DNA of 64,000 nt from Blasia pusilla (lineage: Eukaryota > Marchantiophyta > Marchantiopsida > Blasiales): NCBI GenBank assembly GCA_050084515.1, contig CM114271.1:48794001-48858000 (forward strand). The letters run 5' to 3'. The position numbers were made by a program, and so were the translations under genes. Shown here piece by piece: positions 11,028-24,270 of this stretch. Position 1 is the stretch's first letter. Each line of letters starts with the position of its first letter. The notes beneath the pieces were generated by a model. That model saw only the letters and a list, made by a program, of their open reading frames with translations. It did no database searches and was not told the origin of the DNA.

Positions 11028-13955
11028 TGCAGCGCAGTGTCACCTCCAAGAACAAGACTAGCTAGTCGCGGCACACGCTCCTTCAAGAGTCTGCTTTTCA
11101 AATTCGTTCTAATGGACCGCGCTGCGCAACTCTCCCCACTCAGGCACGACTGGGAAAGCCTTCATCGTGGGACATAATCCACTCGTGACCTGCTGAATTT
11201 CAAGTCCCGAGTCTTCCTTCCTCAGCTTTGATGTGTAGGACGCTTCATTACGTCATATCCAATAACACATGAGCTCTGGAACGTTGTTTTCCACATGTAA
11301 TGAACTAGGGTGACCCCAAACTAGCCACGGAGTACTACGTTGTATCCCATCCGCGATTACGCCAATCTGTAAAAGTATCAACTTAAGAATCTTGAGAGGA
11401 ATGTGGCTGTGGCTCTCACAAGTGAGAGTCCAATAAGAACTCACTCTTCGGAAGTTGCCGGTAGATTACTTTAAAAAAATCCCCCAAGTGGTAGTATAAG
11501 AATACAATCCCCCTTCCCACGTCTTTAACGTGAGTTAAAGAGGTAGGCCCCTTTTCTTTTCCAGGGCAGGTTGTGCTCTTCACCTACCCCTAAAAAGGAT
11601 TCTTTGAATGAATTCTTTTAATTCTAGATGGGTTTTTCATCTCTTTTTTTATGAGTTTTTTTTTCCACTACAATTCTACTTCACGTTTATGCACGTTTTT
11701 TAATGCACAAATAGGAAAATATTATAAGTCTTGAAATTTTAGGAGAAAAATTAACTCAAAAGAAAATAGAAGAATACATGATAAGTTAAGGAAACATTAG
11801 TGAATCTTTTTTTAGTTCCATAAATTCTTTTTGAAATGGAATTTCCCTAATCCAATAATGGTCAAATTTTTACAATTCCAAAATTTACGGGAATTCAAAT
11901 CTTAGTAAATTTTAATTTGGATGAATTTTTCAAAAATTGAACCCCCTAATTTTTTGAGAAGTACATTTTTAGATGAAATAGAAAATTATTTCAATAAATA
12001 AATGAGATTAACCTTTCCTCTTAAATGGCCTGAAATAAAAATTTTAAATATCCCTTCCCTTCTCTTACACCTTTAATTACTCGGATGAGATGATTGGGAA
12101 TGAAAAAACTCACACATGGAGGATGATAATGTCAAATTAGAGGACACACCATGAATAAAGTTTTTTCTTAAATAAAAAAAACTCATTTTTTAAGGATATA
12201 TCTAACTTGGCTCAAGAAAAAAATCATATTTTTTCTTTTATTAATTTTGAAAAAAATAATTTATCCATTTTCCAATCCCCGTATTTCAATAAATAAAATA
12301 AATCCTTTTTTTTTTTTTTTCCCTAAAGTGAGACTAAATTTTCCCCCAATCTAACTTGAAAGTTAAAAATAATAAAGAAATAATATTTCTTCCTTTATTT
12401 TGAAGAATATTTCTTGCCCCATTAGTGTCCTATTATCCTTTTCATTTTTTCCCAAAAGAAAATTTAATTTCCCGTCAAGACTAAACTTTAAATTTCGTTT
12501 GCATAAACCTTGAAAAACTAATTTTAAATTTTCAAATGAGAAAATATTTTTAAAAATGAAAGAGACTCTAAAAGATTTCATCGGGCAAGATGGTTGAATT
12601 TGAGTTAATTATAAATAATTAATTCTTATGAAAACCTTACCCATTCTTGTTTTCTACTTAGTATAAGCTAAAATTTAAAAACTCATTAATTCATTGACAA
12701 ATTTCATAGGGTTCTTCAAAGTTTCTCAATTAGTAAAAAAATTAACTTATTTTGATCCAAATTTTTTCTCAAAATATTCTTAAAAAATTCCTCAAAATTA
12801 AAGCTTTAAAAGGATATTAAATGACATATGTCTAAAGTAATAAGTAATTTCCCTTCCAAAATTAACTTGAAATTCAAAAAAAATTCCTAAATTTAGAAAT
12901 AAAATATTTAATTTCTAAATTTAAAAAATGAGAAAGAGGTAAATATTTTTGGGATTATATTTTTTAATCTTTATCTATAAAAAATTATTTAAAAACCTCT
13001 TTTCTATTCAAATCTTAGCTTAGTATAGGGAAAATTAAAGAATATCTTATAAGCTTCACATAGCTTCTTAGCCAAGGCTAACGCCCTTAATAGTATGATT
13101 TCCTTTTAATTTAACCACATCCCTCACCACCTTGAATTCTTTTTTTCCTTCAATTCAAGGGACACATCTTACATACTTGTCCTAAAAGTCATGTGTCCCC
13201 GAGGAGGCTCCTTGTGTAAGTCTATCCCTTATAATGGTATATATTTTGGCTTCATGGACATTAAATAATTTGCATTGTGATTCTTATTTGTTCTAGTAAT
13301 AATCATATGAGAAAAATTGGATATTTTTGGTAGGGTATTTTCCAACAATCAAAATTTCACATGAAAATGTGAAATATATGAAAAAAAGGGAGAATTACAA
13401 TTTTACAATATGAATCCATGAATTAGCCATTAAATTCAATTGAGTTTAGCAAGAAGAAAACACACAAAATTAGTGAAGAGATATTTCCAATTGAACATCA
13501 ATGATAATTATATTCTAACTTTGCATTGAAAAAATAATGCATACGTTTTCCTTCATCAATTTGAATAAAAAAAAGTTGTTCTCTCACTTTTCAAACACTA
13601 TCTCTCAATTAAGAACAAAAAATCACTCTTGCCTAAATCTTGAAAGACTTTGTTCTTTTTCTCCTTCCCCATCTTTCCTCAAAATATTTTATACTTATCC
13701 CTTAGAACCAAAGTTTAACTTCAATTATTTCTATATATTGCTTGTTTCTTCTTTCTCAAATATACAGAATTTGAAGTTTTAGAAAGGAAAAAGAGAAGCA
13801 ATATGAGGGAGGACTAGGAACATCACGTGAAGTTGGAAAAAAATTCAAAAAATAAAATTTTTTTTAAATAAAAACTCAAAAAAAACAAAGAAGATGATCC
13901 GTTCTATGTTTAGATAAAATTAGGTTTAAATAAAAATAAACCTGTTTGAATATGT
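11028..13955. other. AT-rich intergenic DNA, nothing recognised
   Basis: From about 11460 the sequence turns strongly AT-rich with many poly-A and poly-T runs (for example 12307-12320). The short open frames at 12363-12581 and 13537-13782 consist mostly of Lys, Phe, Leu and Asn and look like chance products. I see no family resemblance. Confidence 0.5.
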
Positions 13956-15840
13956 TTACACACTAGAGTTATCGGAGGAGCTCAAGATCCATCCGATCTT
14001 CCACGTGTCATCGTTGAAGAAGTTCTTCAAGGATAATGTGCTTCCTAAAATAAGGAAAGTATTGAGATCCACACCGATAAGAATGAAAGATGAATGTGAG
14101 TTTGAGGTGGAGATCATCTTGCATTCAAGACCTAGGGCCAAAAGTAAAAGAACCTTGTCAAGTGGAAGGACTATCATGTGAAGGAGGTGACTTGGATTTC
14201 ATAGGCCAATTTGGAACATGCTTAAGAGATGTTACAACACTTGAAACAAATGCAAGGAAAGCACATGTGTTATTGCATGGAGATACTAGGGACATGACTT
14301 GTGACCATTGGAGTTTGGGTAGCTCAAAAGCCGCTGTAACCAGAATGTGCTAGTTGTACAATAGAGTGATGCATGGATTTGGAGATTTGATGCATAAGTT
14401 GAAGATTGCAATTTTTGTGATATAATAGAATAGTGATGATTAGTTCTTCATGTGCTGAGGATGTATGTCAAGCAGAGATGCAAGGCATATTTTAGGAGAG
14501 TGATTGGATTTGGATAAGAAATTAGAACGTAACTGAGTATCGTAGGACCAACACTTAAGCTCATCTTAGCTTCGACGAGGCAAATTACTTTGTCTGGGGC
14601 TTCGGGTGATCGTTCTTGTGAAGTTATGAGTAAACTTAGTGATGGGCCTAAGTCATATTCAATAGTGATCCAAAAGTAATACGTCTTGCGGACCTTGTAA
14701 ATAGGTGTTATGAGCAAGTGAAGTCTTAGGTAGCATGCTTATTTATTCACCTTATTAGGATAGCTTAGGTTAGCTTGAGGCAACTGATCGAGGGTTATCT
14801 AAGAAGAGAAGTTAAATGTTTCTAAGTGGTGCATGCCACAACCTAAGACTTAAGCCAAAACAAGAATTGTGGATTAGCTACCAAAACATAATTCCATGTC
14901 AAGGGGTTCTCTTTGCAAAATACTTCACATTAAAAGGTTTGCGTTGATGAGGGAATCAACCTCTCTAAAGAGTGATGAGTGTCGCAACCCTCATAACTAA
15001 ATGCACGCCAATATGGAACATCAAAACTCTAGTGGGCTCACAATAGGATGGAAGCCTATTAGAGTCTCACGAATGAGACATGAGTTGTAGAAGCAAGATG
15101 CGAGCTTTGAGGGGCGTCTCAAATGATGATATTTGTGACCTAGCAGAACAAGACCGAACGTCAAGCAAGACTTGAGAAGAGCTGAAGGCCCACAGGAGTT
15201 GGGCACCAAGGAGATTGCAACTTGACTTGGAACTTGGAGTAAGTGTTTGGAGGTTCTCAATATTTGAGGTCATAAAGGTTAGATCCAAAATGCATTTGGG
15301 ATAAATAAGATAGCGTTGGAAAGCTTGTGAGACGAAAATTCCAATGCACAAAATATCTAGACAAACGCATGAATAGAGATCTAGAAACCATTCCGAAGCT
15401 ATCACCTTGACAATTGGGTTGAGGGTCACAAGGAGCGGCCCAAGAGGACTTTCCTAAAAGTAGGGAGGGGGTAGAGATCTCTAGAATTTTATATAAGGGG
15501 GAGGGTCTCCAAGGGTATTTGGAATCGGAGAGAAATATGTACCTATCTTGAGATTTGGGCCACAATCTGTGATTGCCTCTCCAAACCAATTTCCCAAGAT
15601 TCATAGAAAATGACAGCCATGCCCAAAGTGCAAAAATGAAAAACACGTAAATTTTGTGGGAAAGGCACTCATGCCTTTTTGTGCAAAATTGGTTAAGGAT
15701 TTCATTCAAAAGTTCCTTTTTTAATTGGGAAAAAACTTCGCGTATAAGATATTTTAGCCTTCTAGATTTAGTATCCCAAAGTATAAGCCTAGTACATCTA
15801 GTGCCCAAAAAATTGTTTTAGCTCCTTCAAAGAAACTCTA
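13956..15840. other. unrecognised DNA next to the gypsy integrase remnant
   Basis: Open frames on the minus strand at 15067-15429 (120 codons) and 15257-15808 (183 codons) have no recognisable motifs. They lie directly downstream, in the sense of transcription, of the Ty3/gypsy integrase remnant and may be the 3' end or LTR of that element. I could not find a matching second LTR. Confidence 0.3.
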
Positions 15841-16870
15841 TATGAATGTCATGTCTAAAGCTTGTCATACCGTCCCGCATACTTAGCAGAAAACTCAGAG
15901 GACAACTGTTTTGGAAGAGTAAGATTCTTCACACTCAACCATACTTGCTCTCCCACTTGGAATCTCACTTGGCCCTAACTTTTGATAACTTGCTTCACGT
16001 ACTTTAGTTTAGCCTTCACAAGAATCTCTTGTGCTCATTTTTTGCGTTCTTGCATTTCAACTAACAAATTCTCTACCATTGCTTGCCGTGCTTGTGCTCA
16101 TGTAGAACCCTCCAAAAGGGTCAGTTCAAGAGAACCTTTCAGCTCAAGTATATAAGCCAAGAGAAAAGGAGATTCTCTGGTTGCACAATGTTGTGCGATT
16201 TATAACTCTACACAACCTTGCTCAACCAAAAACTTTACCCAATCTCGTTGGTCTGCACTCACATAATTCCTTAGGTTTTTGTTCACGATCAAGTTCACTC
16301 GCTCTGTTGTCCATCTATGTGAGGAAAAAGTTATGCTAAAGCTCAACCTTGTCCTCAACCTTATGAAAAAATGTTTCCATAATGCATTGGTAAAATTTGA
16401 ATCTTGATTTGATACAATGCTCCTAGGTAACCCATGTGATCGCCAACAAGTATCTAGGAAAAGCCAGGAGGCTGCGTAGGCGGTCCTAGAATCTAAAGTC
16501 AAGATGAATCTCACAAACTTGCTAACCAATCAACAATCACATGCAAGTATTGCTTTATATCCCTCAAACTCTTAAAGACTCGTTGTAAAGTCCATGCTTA
16601 TGCTTTGCAAGGGTCCTTATGGAATAAAAAACGGATGAAGCAAGCCTTATTTCTTCTCATAAGAAACTTTGCTTGTTTGGCAGGTCTCAAAAGTCTTCAC
16701 AAAATGGGCCGCATCTTCCTTCATGTTGGGCCAAAAGAATCTCTTAGTCAAGACATCAAAGTTGGATTCCTCCCCTTTATGTCCAACCAAGAGCCCATCA
16801 TGACATTCCATCAACACCTTATTCTAAAGCTTCTCAATGTGTTACATGATGTGAACACATTGAAAGTTAT
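15840..16870 (-). pseudogene. Ty3/gypsy retrotransposon integrase remnant
   Basis: Read on the minus strand, three parts of a plant gypsy polyprotein follow in order. The zinc-binding region is at about 16870-16660 (ECHDGLLVGHKGEE, then RFFWPNMKEDAAHFV and a C-x2-C remnant). The catalytic core is at about 16600-16200 (HGLPRSIVSNQDSNF, WKHFF, LRNYVSADQRDWV). A downstream piece at about 15990-15860 reads VGEQVWLSVKNL and LSAKYAG, the segment that normally precedes a chromodomain. Stops and a frameshift separate the parts, and the second catalytic acidic position reads NQD instead of the usual DRD/DQG. The element is inactive. No reverse transcriptase belonging to it was found in the window. Confidence 0.8.
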
Positions 16871-17162
16871 CTTGTTCAGTTGCAAAGGTAGTCCACAAAT
16901 GAAGAACGGCCAATGAAGTAACCTCTAAGATACGGGAATAAAATAAGAAGATGCATGTTTCAATAGTGAGTCTTGAATCTACTAATATACCGTATCCTTC
17001 ACTAAGAAATTGTTCCCTAGTGTGTGCCTCCTCTCTTAAGAGTTTATTTCAATTATGGAAAATGTCAAAGGATTTCCTCCTTTTTACAAGCAACGAATAC
17101 TTAACATCTTGTAAAACATTAAGCTCTGTATTTTATGGATCGACATTCATACTATGGGTTAC

Positions 17163-17711
17163 TTAGCGTTTCTCTTGGGATGCTCTAAGAATTTGTTCAA
17201 CAGATGATGAAGGAAATATCAGAAGTCCACAGGTTGGATTTGGTAGCTCAATCAAGGGAACATACTGAGAGTAGAGTCGATTAATCCTTAGGTTTACTAG
17301 TAAAACATTTCTTACTTTGTGATACAAAAAGTCAAGGTCTACAGAAAGTGGGTCTGCAAGGTTCCACCCAAGAAGTTGACAATCCACAAGGGAGTCAACC
17401 TGAAAATACCTAGTGTGAAAACCATTGTATTTTGTTTTTATACCCAACCTAGAATCAACTATGGACAGAAATTGCAAGTATAACATGTTAACATTTAGTA
17501 TATAACGTATGTAGGCAGGTGTCATGTACACATTGTGGGCCATACACTCGTGCCCACCTAAAAAATGAGCACACACATAAATTTCTCTTGGGGAGGGTAT
17601 GATATAATGAGATATATACCCATTACATAGTGCATATGGCGGGTACGCATCAATTTTTTTATGGCATTTCTCAGCTACCTGTGTTATAGGATATTGCCTC
17701 GTAGTATCCAC
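17163..17711 (-). CDS. hypothetical protein, 182 codons, doubtful
   Basis: An uninterrupted minus-strand frame starts with ATG at 17711. I do not recognise it: it has no signal peptide, clear membrane segment or known motif. It is Tyr- and Leu-rich, begins MDTTRQYPITQVAEK, and has two small Cys/His clusters that do not form a finger. It lies between gypsy integrase and gag remnants on opposite strands, so it may be retrotransposon debris or chance. Its length in AT-rich DNA is the only argument for it. Confidence 0.2.
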   Translation of the reverse strand: MDTTRQYPITQVAEKCHKKIDAYPPYALCNGYISHYIIPSPREIYVCAHFLGGHECMAHNVYMTPAYIRYILNVNMLYLQFLSIVDSRLGIKTKYNGFHTRYFQVDSLVDCQLLGWNLADPLSVDLDFLYHKVRNVLLVNLRINRLYSQYVPLIELPNPTCGLLIFPSSSVEQILRASQEKR

Positions 17712-18095
17712 AATATTTCATTTTCCTAATCAATCCCAAGCAATGTGCTTGCCAGGCTTTGAGTAGATTTTCAATCTGAGGCCAGACATCACGTACATAG
17801 AGGCTACCTTAGTAGATTACCTGAGTGAGAAACTCTTGACACTGCCTTAGCTTGCACTATCATAACCTAACTTTGTCTAGTAGAAATGTAGACCTGGCTC
17901 TAACAAGTCTCCTTGGTTATAGGAAGGTGATTACACAATACTATAGAGAGTCGGCATGCGGCACCGATCCTACACTTTGGCACGCATAGTGATGCCATTT
18001 AGAGGGGGCGCCCATGGACGATTACCATGAGTTCTCCCACATATATGCCCAGGATCGAGATTGAGGCATGACGACTCTATTATGACCCACACTTT

Positions 18096-18617
18096 GTGTC
18101 ATGGACGGAGCCATTTCCATATGAGGAGGAGGAGTCAGGAGAGGCTACTTCCTCTTCCAATAGTGATATTTTAGGAGGGGTCACTCGCACTAGAGCAGTT
18201 GCATCGTCTAGTCAGGTTCGTCCCAGGTTCAATCCCATGGTTGAGTTCTTTGCTGAGTTGAGGGCGAGCTACCAAGGGGTACGAACGGAGAAGTTTCGGA
18301 GCATCCATGAATTCTAGAGGCGCCCAGGTGAGAGTTTGCGTGAGGCTTACACTCGCTTGCGCCGGTTGATCAATGTCACTCAGGGGATGACAGAGGCTTA
18401 GGCTATCCAGTCATGGTATGGGATGCTAGATCGGACCCTGCGGATATGGGTACGGGAGGGGGTGCTCCTTATGAACACCTCCCCTACGTTGAGAGATGTT
18501 TTTAGGACCGCCGAGAACATTGAGCGGAACATGGCGGAGGAGAGCATAGCCACCATGGGTTCTGGGCGAGAGCAATCACGATTGTCTGCACCACCAGTAC
18601 AGCAACGTGGACTCTGA
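18096..18617 (+). pseudogene. Ty3/gypsy gag (capsid) remnant
   Basis: One plus-strand frame reads a retrotransposon capsid region: FNPMVEFFAELRASYQG, then RPGESLREAYTRLRRLI, a WYGMLD block, and TLRDVFRTAENIERNM towards the end. Two in-frame stops (TAG near 18315 and near 18400) interrupt it. The 'RPGES(L)xEAYxRLRxLI' pattern is typical of plant gypsy gag proteins. No zinc knuckle or protease follows. It is on the opposite strand from the integrase remnant at 15.8-16.9 kb, so the two are not one simple element. Confidence 0.7.
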
Positions 18618-18619
18618 GA

Positions 18620-21260
18620 TAGGTTGACTGTGGCACCATGAGCTCAGGGAGGACACTAGGAGGCCGTGCCACAAAGACCTGCGCCTTCATATGGGGCTTA
18701 GCAGCAGCCGCCTACGATTACTTTCATAGTGGCCTAGGTAGGTGTATGAGCAATGTGCAACGATGTTGTCAACAACAAGAGGTATATATAGGCAGAAATG
18801 AATCCTTATGTATTCGTATTGCTATCAACTTGCATTAGGTGTGTATTGCGTTCTTCACATGTTTTCAAGTGCAGACATGGCTGTAAACATAAATGTCATA
18901 TTCTACACTCAGCCGAGATTGTTATGTTAATATGCACTCAAGCATCAATGTTGAATGTCCCTAAGTTACAAAAATATCTCACTACTAGTTGTCACACTAT
19001 GTTTTCTAAAACAACAGCGTGGGTAGGTACATCATCATTGATTGTGTGAATTAAGAGGAGGTATAATGCCTATGGTAACTACCTCAGGTCGATGGGCTAG
19101 CAACTTTCTCGTGTAAACTGAGCATATTTAGGTGTCTACACTCTTGACGGTAGGATGTTTAGGGCATTCTGGACAATAGACCGGAAATTTTCTAAGTGAC
19201 AACTAAATCTAAAAGCTACAATGCACTTATGATGTGGCACAACCCAATGTTTAATGAGATGACTAGAAGTTGCAAGGGGAAATAAAGCATCATACTCAAA
19301 CTCTGGAAGATGCAGATATGTATACATTGCTCGCCATAAACACTACACCCTTAGAAATGTAGGAATAAGATATGATTATGCGACAGTCTGAAGAAGAAGT
19401 TGTCCATATGAAAACAGCATGTGCTTAGCTAGCTACACCTTGGAATGAAGTGGAGAGGTCATACCTGGCTAATGAAGTTACTCAGGAGCAGATTAAGCTG
19501 AAGAAGCAAACATGATCAACCAAACAAATAAGAAGGTGGATAAACAGGGTCTCTATATACATACTTGATAGATGAGTACCCTATTGCCTTATCACCTCAG
19601 CACTATGCAGTACACAGAACATTGTATGCACAATTAGAGCAAGGCTACATGCTTGAAGATAAATTCTGGCCGTACATACCACGTTTCTTGCTGCCAAACT
19701 CTACTAAAAAAATTAAGAATTAGTAACTATAAAGTGTATCAAAAACTTTGTCAGCAAATGCTTCCACAACATGTTGGCCATATAGTCAATGTCGTGCGAT
19801 GTACACACATGTAGTTGTCACGGAGCAATTGAAAACCATGTACCTCCTCGAATTACTCTTGCTTGCACACTTTCAGGCTTACATAGGTGTTGATTGGGAT
19901 GTTGTAGAAACTAACTAGGTAATATTGATTCTTACCTACTGCGCTCAAGCACCAAGTGGAACTACGGATGACTGAAGAACTTTGGAAACTACTGGCAAGA
20001 GGCAATCGTATTTTCATCACATATATGCAGAGTGTCACATGCAAGTGTGCCACACAGGGGGGCATGAGCGAGCACATGCACAGATAGCAATACGCGCCAC
20101 TACAAGATAGCCACGCGAATGGGAAAAAAAAGTGACAACTACAAGAATGAGCAGAGCTCGTCACCTTGACACAAGCAACATCAACATAGCATATGGGTTG
20201 CAAATGGATGAAGAAGTGTGGTGAGGTAGAGGAGGTTGAACTGGTTTTCCTCACCTGAGAAAGCAGCAAGCAGAGAGACAATAGAGACAAGAAAGGAAGT
20301 AACTATCACGATTGAAATTGACAAGAAAACTTTCCAGCACCACCGGGTACATAACCACCGGAGAATTGCTACCAAGGACAATTGTGTGACAAACGTTGGA
20401 AATAAGAGAATAGAGCCCGTGATGGATTTGAACCTAATTTGATGCAAGCTAATGGATTTCTTTCAAGACATTGAACCTCCATTGGGCATAATAACGTGCA
20501 TATTGGCTACTGAAAGGGAATCTACTTCTTTGTGAATAGGAAGAGACTGGCGAGCTTAAGGCAAAAGAATTTAGGGTCGTGAGTTGCAAAAAATGGTGCA
20601 ATGAATTCAGGGCCAAGAACTGCAAATGTGCAAGGCGATAGGGAATCTTTTCAATTGTTTGTCTGAGCCAGATATTGAAATTGTCTAGCCATCAAAACCT
20701 TACATGCTGAAAGTCTAACAGAAGCCGTCCCAAAGCTCCCGCAATGAAGTGAGGTAAGACACAAGGGATAATGGAGGATGAATAAATAAATGTGTCACTG
20801 AAATTTCCTCGCCGCCGACATTTACACTGTGCAGGTCTGATCAATAGAAAATGCATGGTGCATAGTGCAACAAGAGACCTAGTAGCAGAAAAGCATCACG
20901 GCAAAGATAGGGCGCACGAAGGAGAAGGAAATCTTTCCTCAGTTCTTGAGAACGCGCCTGTGCATAAGATACTGCAAGAGCCCACACTTGAATGTGATGA
21001 ATGACGCGCCTGCACAACCATTGTGCCAGGCTGAGCCCAAGTAGGAAATCCAAGAACATCCCGATACCAACCCCAATTCACAAGATGATGGAAGTGGAAG
21101 CACGTAGTGAGCGGGCACACAAAAGCTCTTTGAATTAGTAAGTGCATAGAAAGAAATATTTTTCTTTCTCCTCATATGTATGATAAGATTCACTCCAAAT
21201 TTAGACGATACAATCCGAGAAAAGCTAGTAGAGCAACATCGAGTCCGCTAATAGCTCGAA
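18620..21260. other. unrecognised intergenic DNA
   Basis: Several open frames of 60-145 codons occur on both strands (for example 19853-20290 minus, 145 codons, Ser/Cys/Leu-rich; 20181-20447 minus, hydrophobic). None shows a domain I recognise, and overlapping frames on both strands argue against coding. It is probably old transposon sequence. Confidence 0.4.
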
Positions 21261-21267
21261 AAAGGAA

Positions 21268-22490
21268 ATGATGCACTTGATAAAAACGGGTGATGGAAAA
21301 CCCATTGGAAGTACAAAAGAGGGGGACTCAAAGAGTCAAAACCTGAAGGCCACAACAAGACCAGAAAAGGAAGAAGGGGGCATTCCCCCCCTGACGACAA
21401 AACTCACCAACAGCAGAGACAATATCAGCAACAACAAGAGAGCTATGACTACTACTAAGTGGGCCTCTAGTGCCCGCGTCTCCCACAACCTGAGCCCGCC
21501 GCAAAAGCCCATTAGCCTGGGCGCGCTGCAATGCTATGGAGACCCGCTGCCTACAATAGAGAATTGCAGTAGCTAAGGACAACCCATTTCTCGATTGGAG
21601 ATGATGGGCGCAGTCCGTAAGGAACGAGTCAAACCTCTCCCCCATAGCCCCATACATCTCTATGGCCAGGGGGATGAAGATGTGTCCCTCGTGAAGTCGA
21701 GTGTAGATATGTGTCTTCTTCGCCGCCGCCGCTCCTTGTAGCATTCGCCCTTAGGCCACCACTTGGGCTCGCACTGCCTCCCGCGTAGGATCTGTAACTA
21801 CCACGTCCGCCACCACCACCTCAACTTCTCGTGTCATATAAAGATCAGCTCGAATAAGGGAATCCCGCATGGAGTAGTGCCTCTCTCTCTGCACATGGAA
21901 GCCACTCTCCCGAGCAATACTGAACATGATATCCCGCACTGAATGGTGAGTGGCTATCCTCTCACCCCCAACTGGACAGCGTGCCAAATGCACACCAAGT
22001 GGATCCAGGCTCCGGTGACACTCGCAGTGTGTCGAACCAACCACCGATGGTTAGGGAAGGCCCAAGCGGAACCGCATCGCTGTGGTATAGGTAAGTGGTG
22101 CGATACAAAAAGCCGGGAGAAGGGGGCGCGCCCCTATCCATGAGTCTGCCCCCTTTGCGGAGCAAGAGCGAATACGGGCCCTAACCTCCATGGGGATATT
22201 CTCGTCAGATATAGTGCCTCTAAAAACTGCCTCAAAGTGGACTTCCATCAAGGAAGATTTGAGCCCAGACTGACCGGAGGTAACTAAGGAGGAGAAAGTG
22301 GGGAGAACGGCTCTGGCCTCAACACGAAAGGAATCTCTACAAGCTGTGAGTGAAGACTGAAGTGGGAAAGAGCCATCCTCAACCTGGGAGACGTAGCGTA
22401 GAAGGAACGATCTATCTCTAACCAAAAATCGGGAGCAAAGGAGGGATGCCACTGTGACCCAACTCCCTAAAAAAGCGAAGGGCACCACTA
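21268..22490 (-). pseudogene. LINE retrotransposon C-terminal half, copy 1 (minus)
   Basis: The minus strand encodes the end of a non-LTR retrotransposon protein. From 22488 to 22051 it matches copy 3 at 31.5-31.9 kb (shared blocks YVSQVEDG, FPLQSSLTACRDS, LVTSGQSGL, NIPMEVRARIRSCS). A CCHC finger (CECHRSLDPLGVHLARC) follows at 22044-21990, then THHSVRDIMFSIAREsG and VVADVVVTDPTRE. A Cys-Cys-His-Cys finger followed by such a segment fits the R2-type restriction-like endonuclease tail of some LINEs. The 3' part runs to about 21268, ending near a 'GGGTTTTCCATC' motif. Frameshifts separate the parts, so it is dead. Confidence 0.7.
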
Positions 22491-22619
22491 ACTCATTCGA
22501 GAGAAGACCTAATCCACCAAAAAAAAACCGCCAAGAAGACTATCTACAAGCTAATAACTCGAATGATCAAAAGAGGTAAGGGCATCACATATGCTTGATA
22601 GGCCAGAGCTTCCACGCTC

Positions 22620-24260
22620 CTACTCTACCAAGCTTACCCACTGCTTACGTAAGCTAATAGTAATTATTAATGCCGCTCCACATCTCCAAGTTGTGAGCCG
22701 CATCCCGCGCCAATCTAACGGCCACAACACTTACACGCATGCTTGAGTGTAGTATGGTTGCCTATCCAGAGTGGGTGGTTCTCCAAGTGGACGTGGAGAA
22801 CGCCTTCAACTCAGTATCTCGGGCTACTATATTCACAGAGTTGAGGGACGCGGGTGGCCCCATGGCGAGCCTCATTCCCTTTGTGGCTTTTTATGGGGCC
22901 CTTCGCCCCTATTTCCACCATTCGAGGAGGAGGTCACGGTCTTGGAGTTGACTCGTCAGGGTGAAGGTGGGCGTTGTTTGGTGGTAAGCGGTTCTTTCTA
23001 CGGTGGAGGGATGAAAGTGGGGATGATACTCATATTGTTGGTCCTGGAGATCTGGTTGTCGAGCAAAAGACAGTTGGCGTGTCGGGCCTGGCGGTGAAGG
23101 TGGGGAAGTGCAAGGCTTGGTCTCCATTAGGCCTACGTGATGATCTACATTTACCCGACGGAGTGACCGTCGGAGGGAAGTCTTGGGAGTAAGGACTTTG
23201 TATCATCGGCTCTTACCGAGGATCTTCTCCACGTTGATGATCTTACGAGGATTGGTGACCCTCAAGTCGCTTCGGCATTCTCTCTTCTTGTTTTGCTCAG
23301 AGACCTGGTTACCTCACTAGAAGGACATCTAGTCACCTTTCTTCCCTATATAGATCCTTTGATAGGAACCAAAGAGTGCCCCATGGGGAGTTAAGAGAGA
23401 CGGGCCTCTTGGCCGATTTCTTTTGGTGGAGGAGGGTTAGTGGCGCTTTTTTAGGAGTTGGGCCATAGTGGCAACTCCCCGATTTTTGGTTAGAGATAGA
23501 AAAGGTCGAGGATGGCTCTTTCCCACTTCAGTCTTCAACACCTTGTAGAGATTCCCTTGAGTTGAGGCCAGAGCCGTTCTCCCCACTTTCTCCTCCTTAG
23601 TTACCTAAGGGCACCATCTTCCTTGATGGAAGCCCACTTTGAGGAGATTTTAGAGCACTCCGGGAAATCCCCATGGAGGTTACCCCGGAAAAAAAACCGC
23701 CAAGAAGCTTGGGCCTATCTACAAGCTAAGTGTCGCGAACCTGGATCCACTTGGTGTGCATTTGGCACGCTGTCGATTGGGGTGAGAGGATAGCCACTCA
23801 CGATGCATCGGGATATCATGTTGCTTGAGTGGCCAGAGAGGCACTTCCACATGGGATTCCCTCATTCGTGCCGATCTCTACTGAGGTGGTTGTACGCTGG
23901 AGTGCGAGTCACGTGAGGCTGAGGTGGTTGTGGCGGACGTGGTAGTCCAGATCCTACGCCGGGAGGCGGATGCGAGCCCAAGTGGTGGCCCAAGGCTTAC
24001 GTAAGCTAATAGAAGAATTATTAATGCCGCCCACATCTTCATCCCCTGCCATAGAGATGTGGGGTGAGCCGCCCATCATCTCCCCGAGAAATGGGTTGTC
24101 CCAATCTAACGGCATAAGCGTTGCGGCGTGCCAGGCTAATGGGACAACACTTAGTAGTAGTCATGCTTGAGTGTTGTTGGTGAGTATGGAATGCCCCCTT
24201 CTTCGCTATGTGTTGTGGCCGTGAGGTTTTGACTTGAGTCCCCTCTTTGTACTTGATGGG
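22620..24260 (+). pseudogene. LINE retrotransposon remnant with reverse transcriptase, copy 2 (plus)
   Basis: At 22763-22900 the plus strand encodes reverse transcriptase motif A (VVLQVDVENAFNSVSR). At about 23005-23030 it has the catalytic Asp pair (DDTHIVGP), then CKAWSPLGL and LPDGVTVGG of the thumb. A large deletion removes the region around motif B. From about 23390 a damaged version of the C-terminal half follows (VEDGSFPLQSS, EIPMEVT, ERIATHDA), and the copy ends near 24260 with the same 'GATGGGTTTTCCAT' as copy 1. It lies head to head with copy 1, so the two form a large imperfect inverted repeat. Confidence 0.7.
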
Positions 24261-24270
24261 TTTTCCATTT

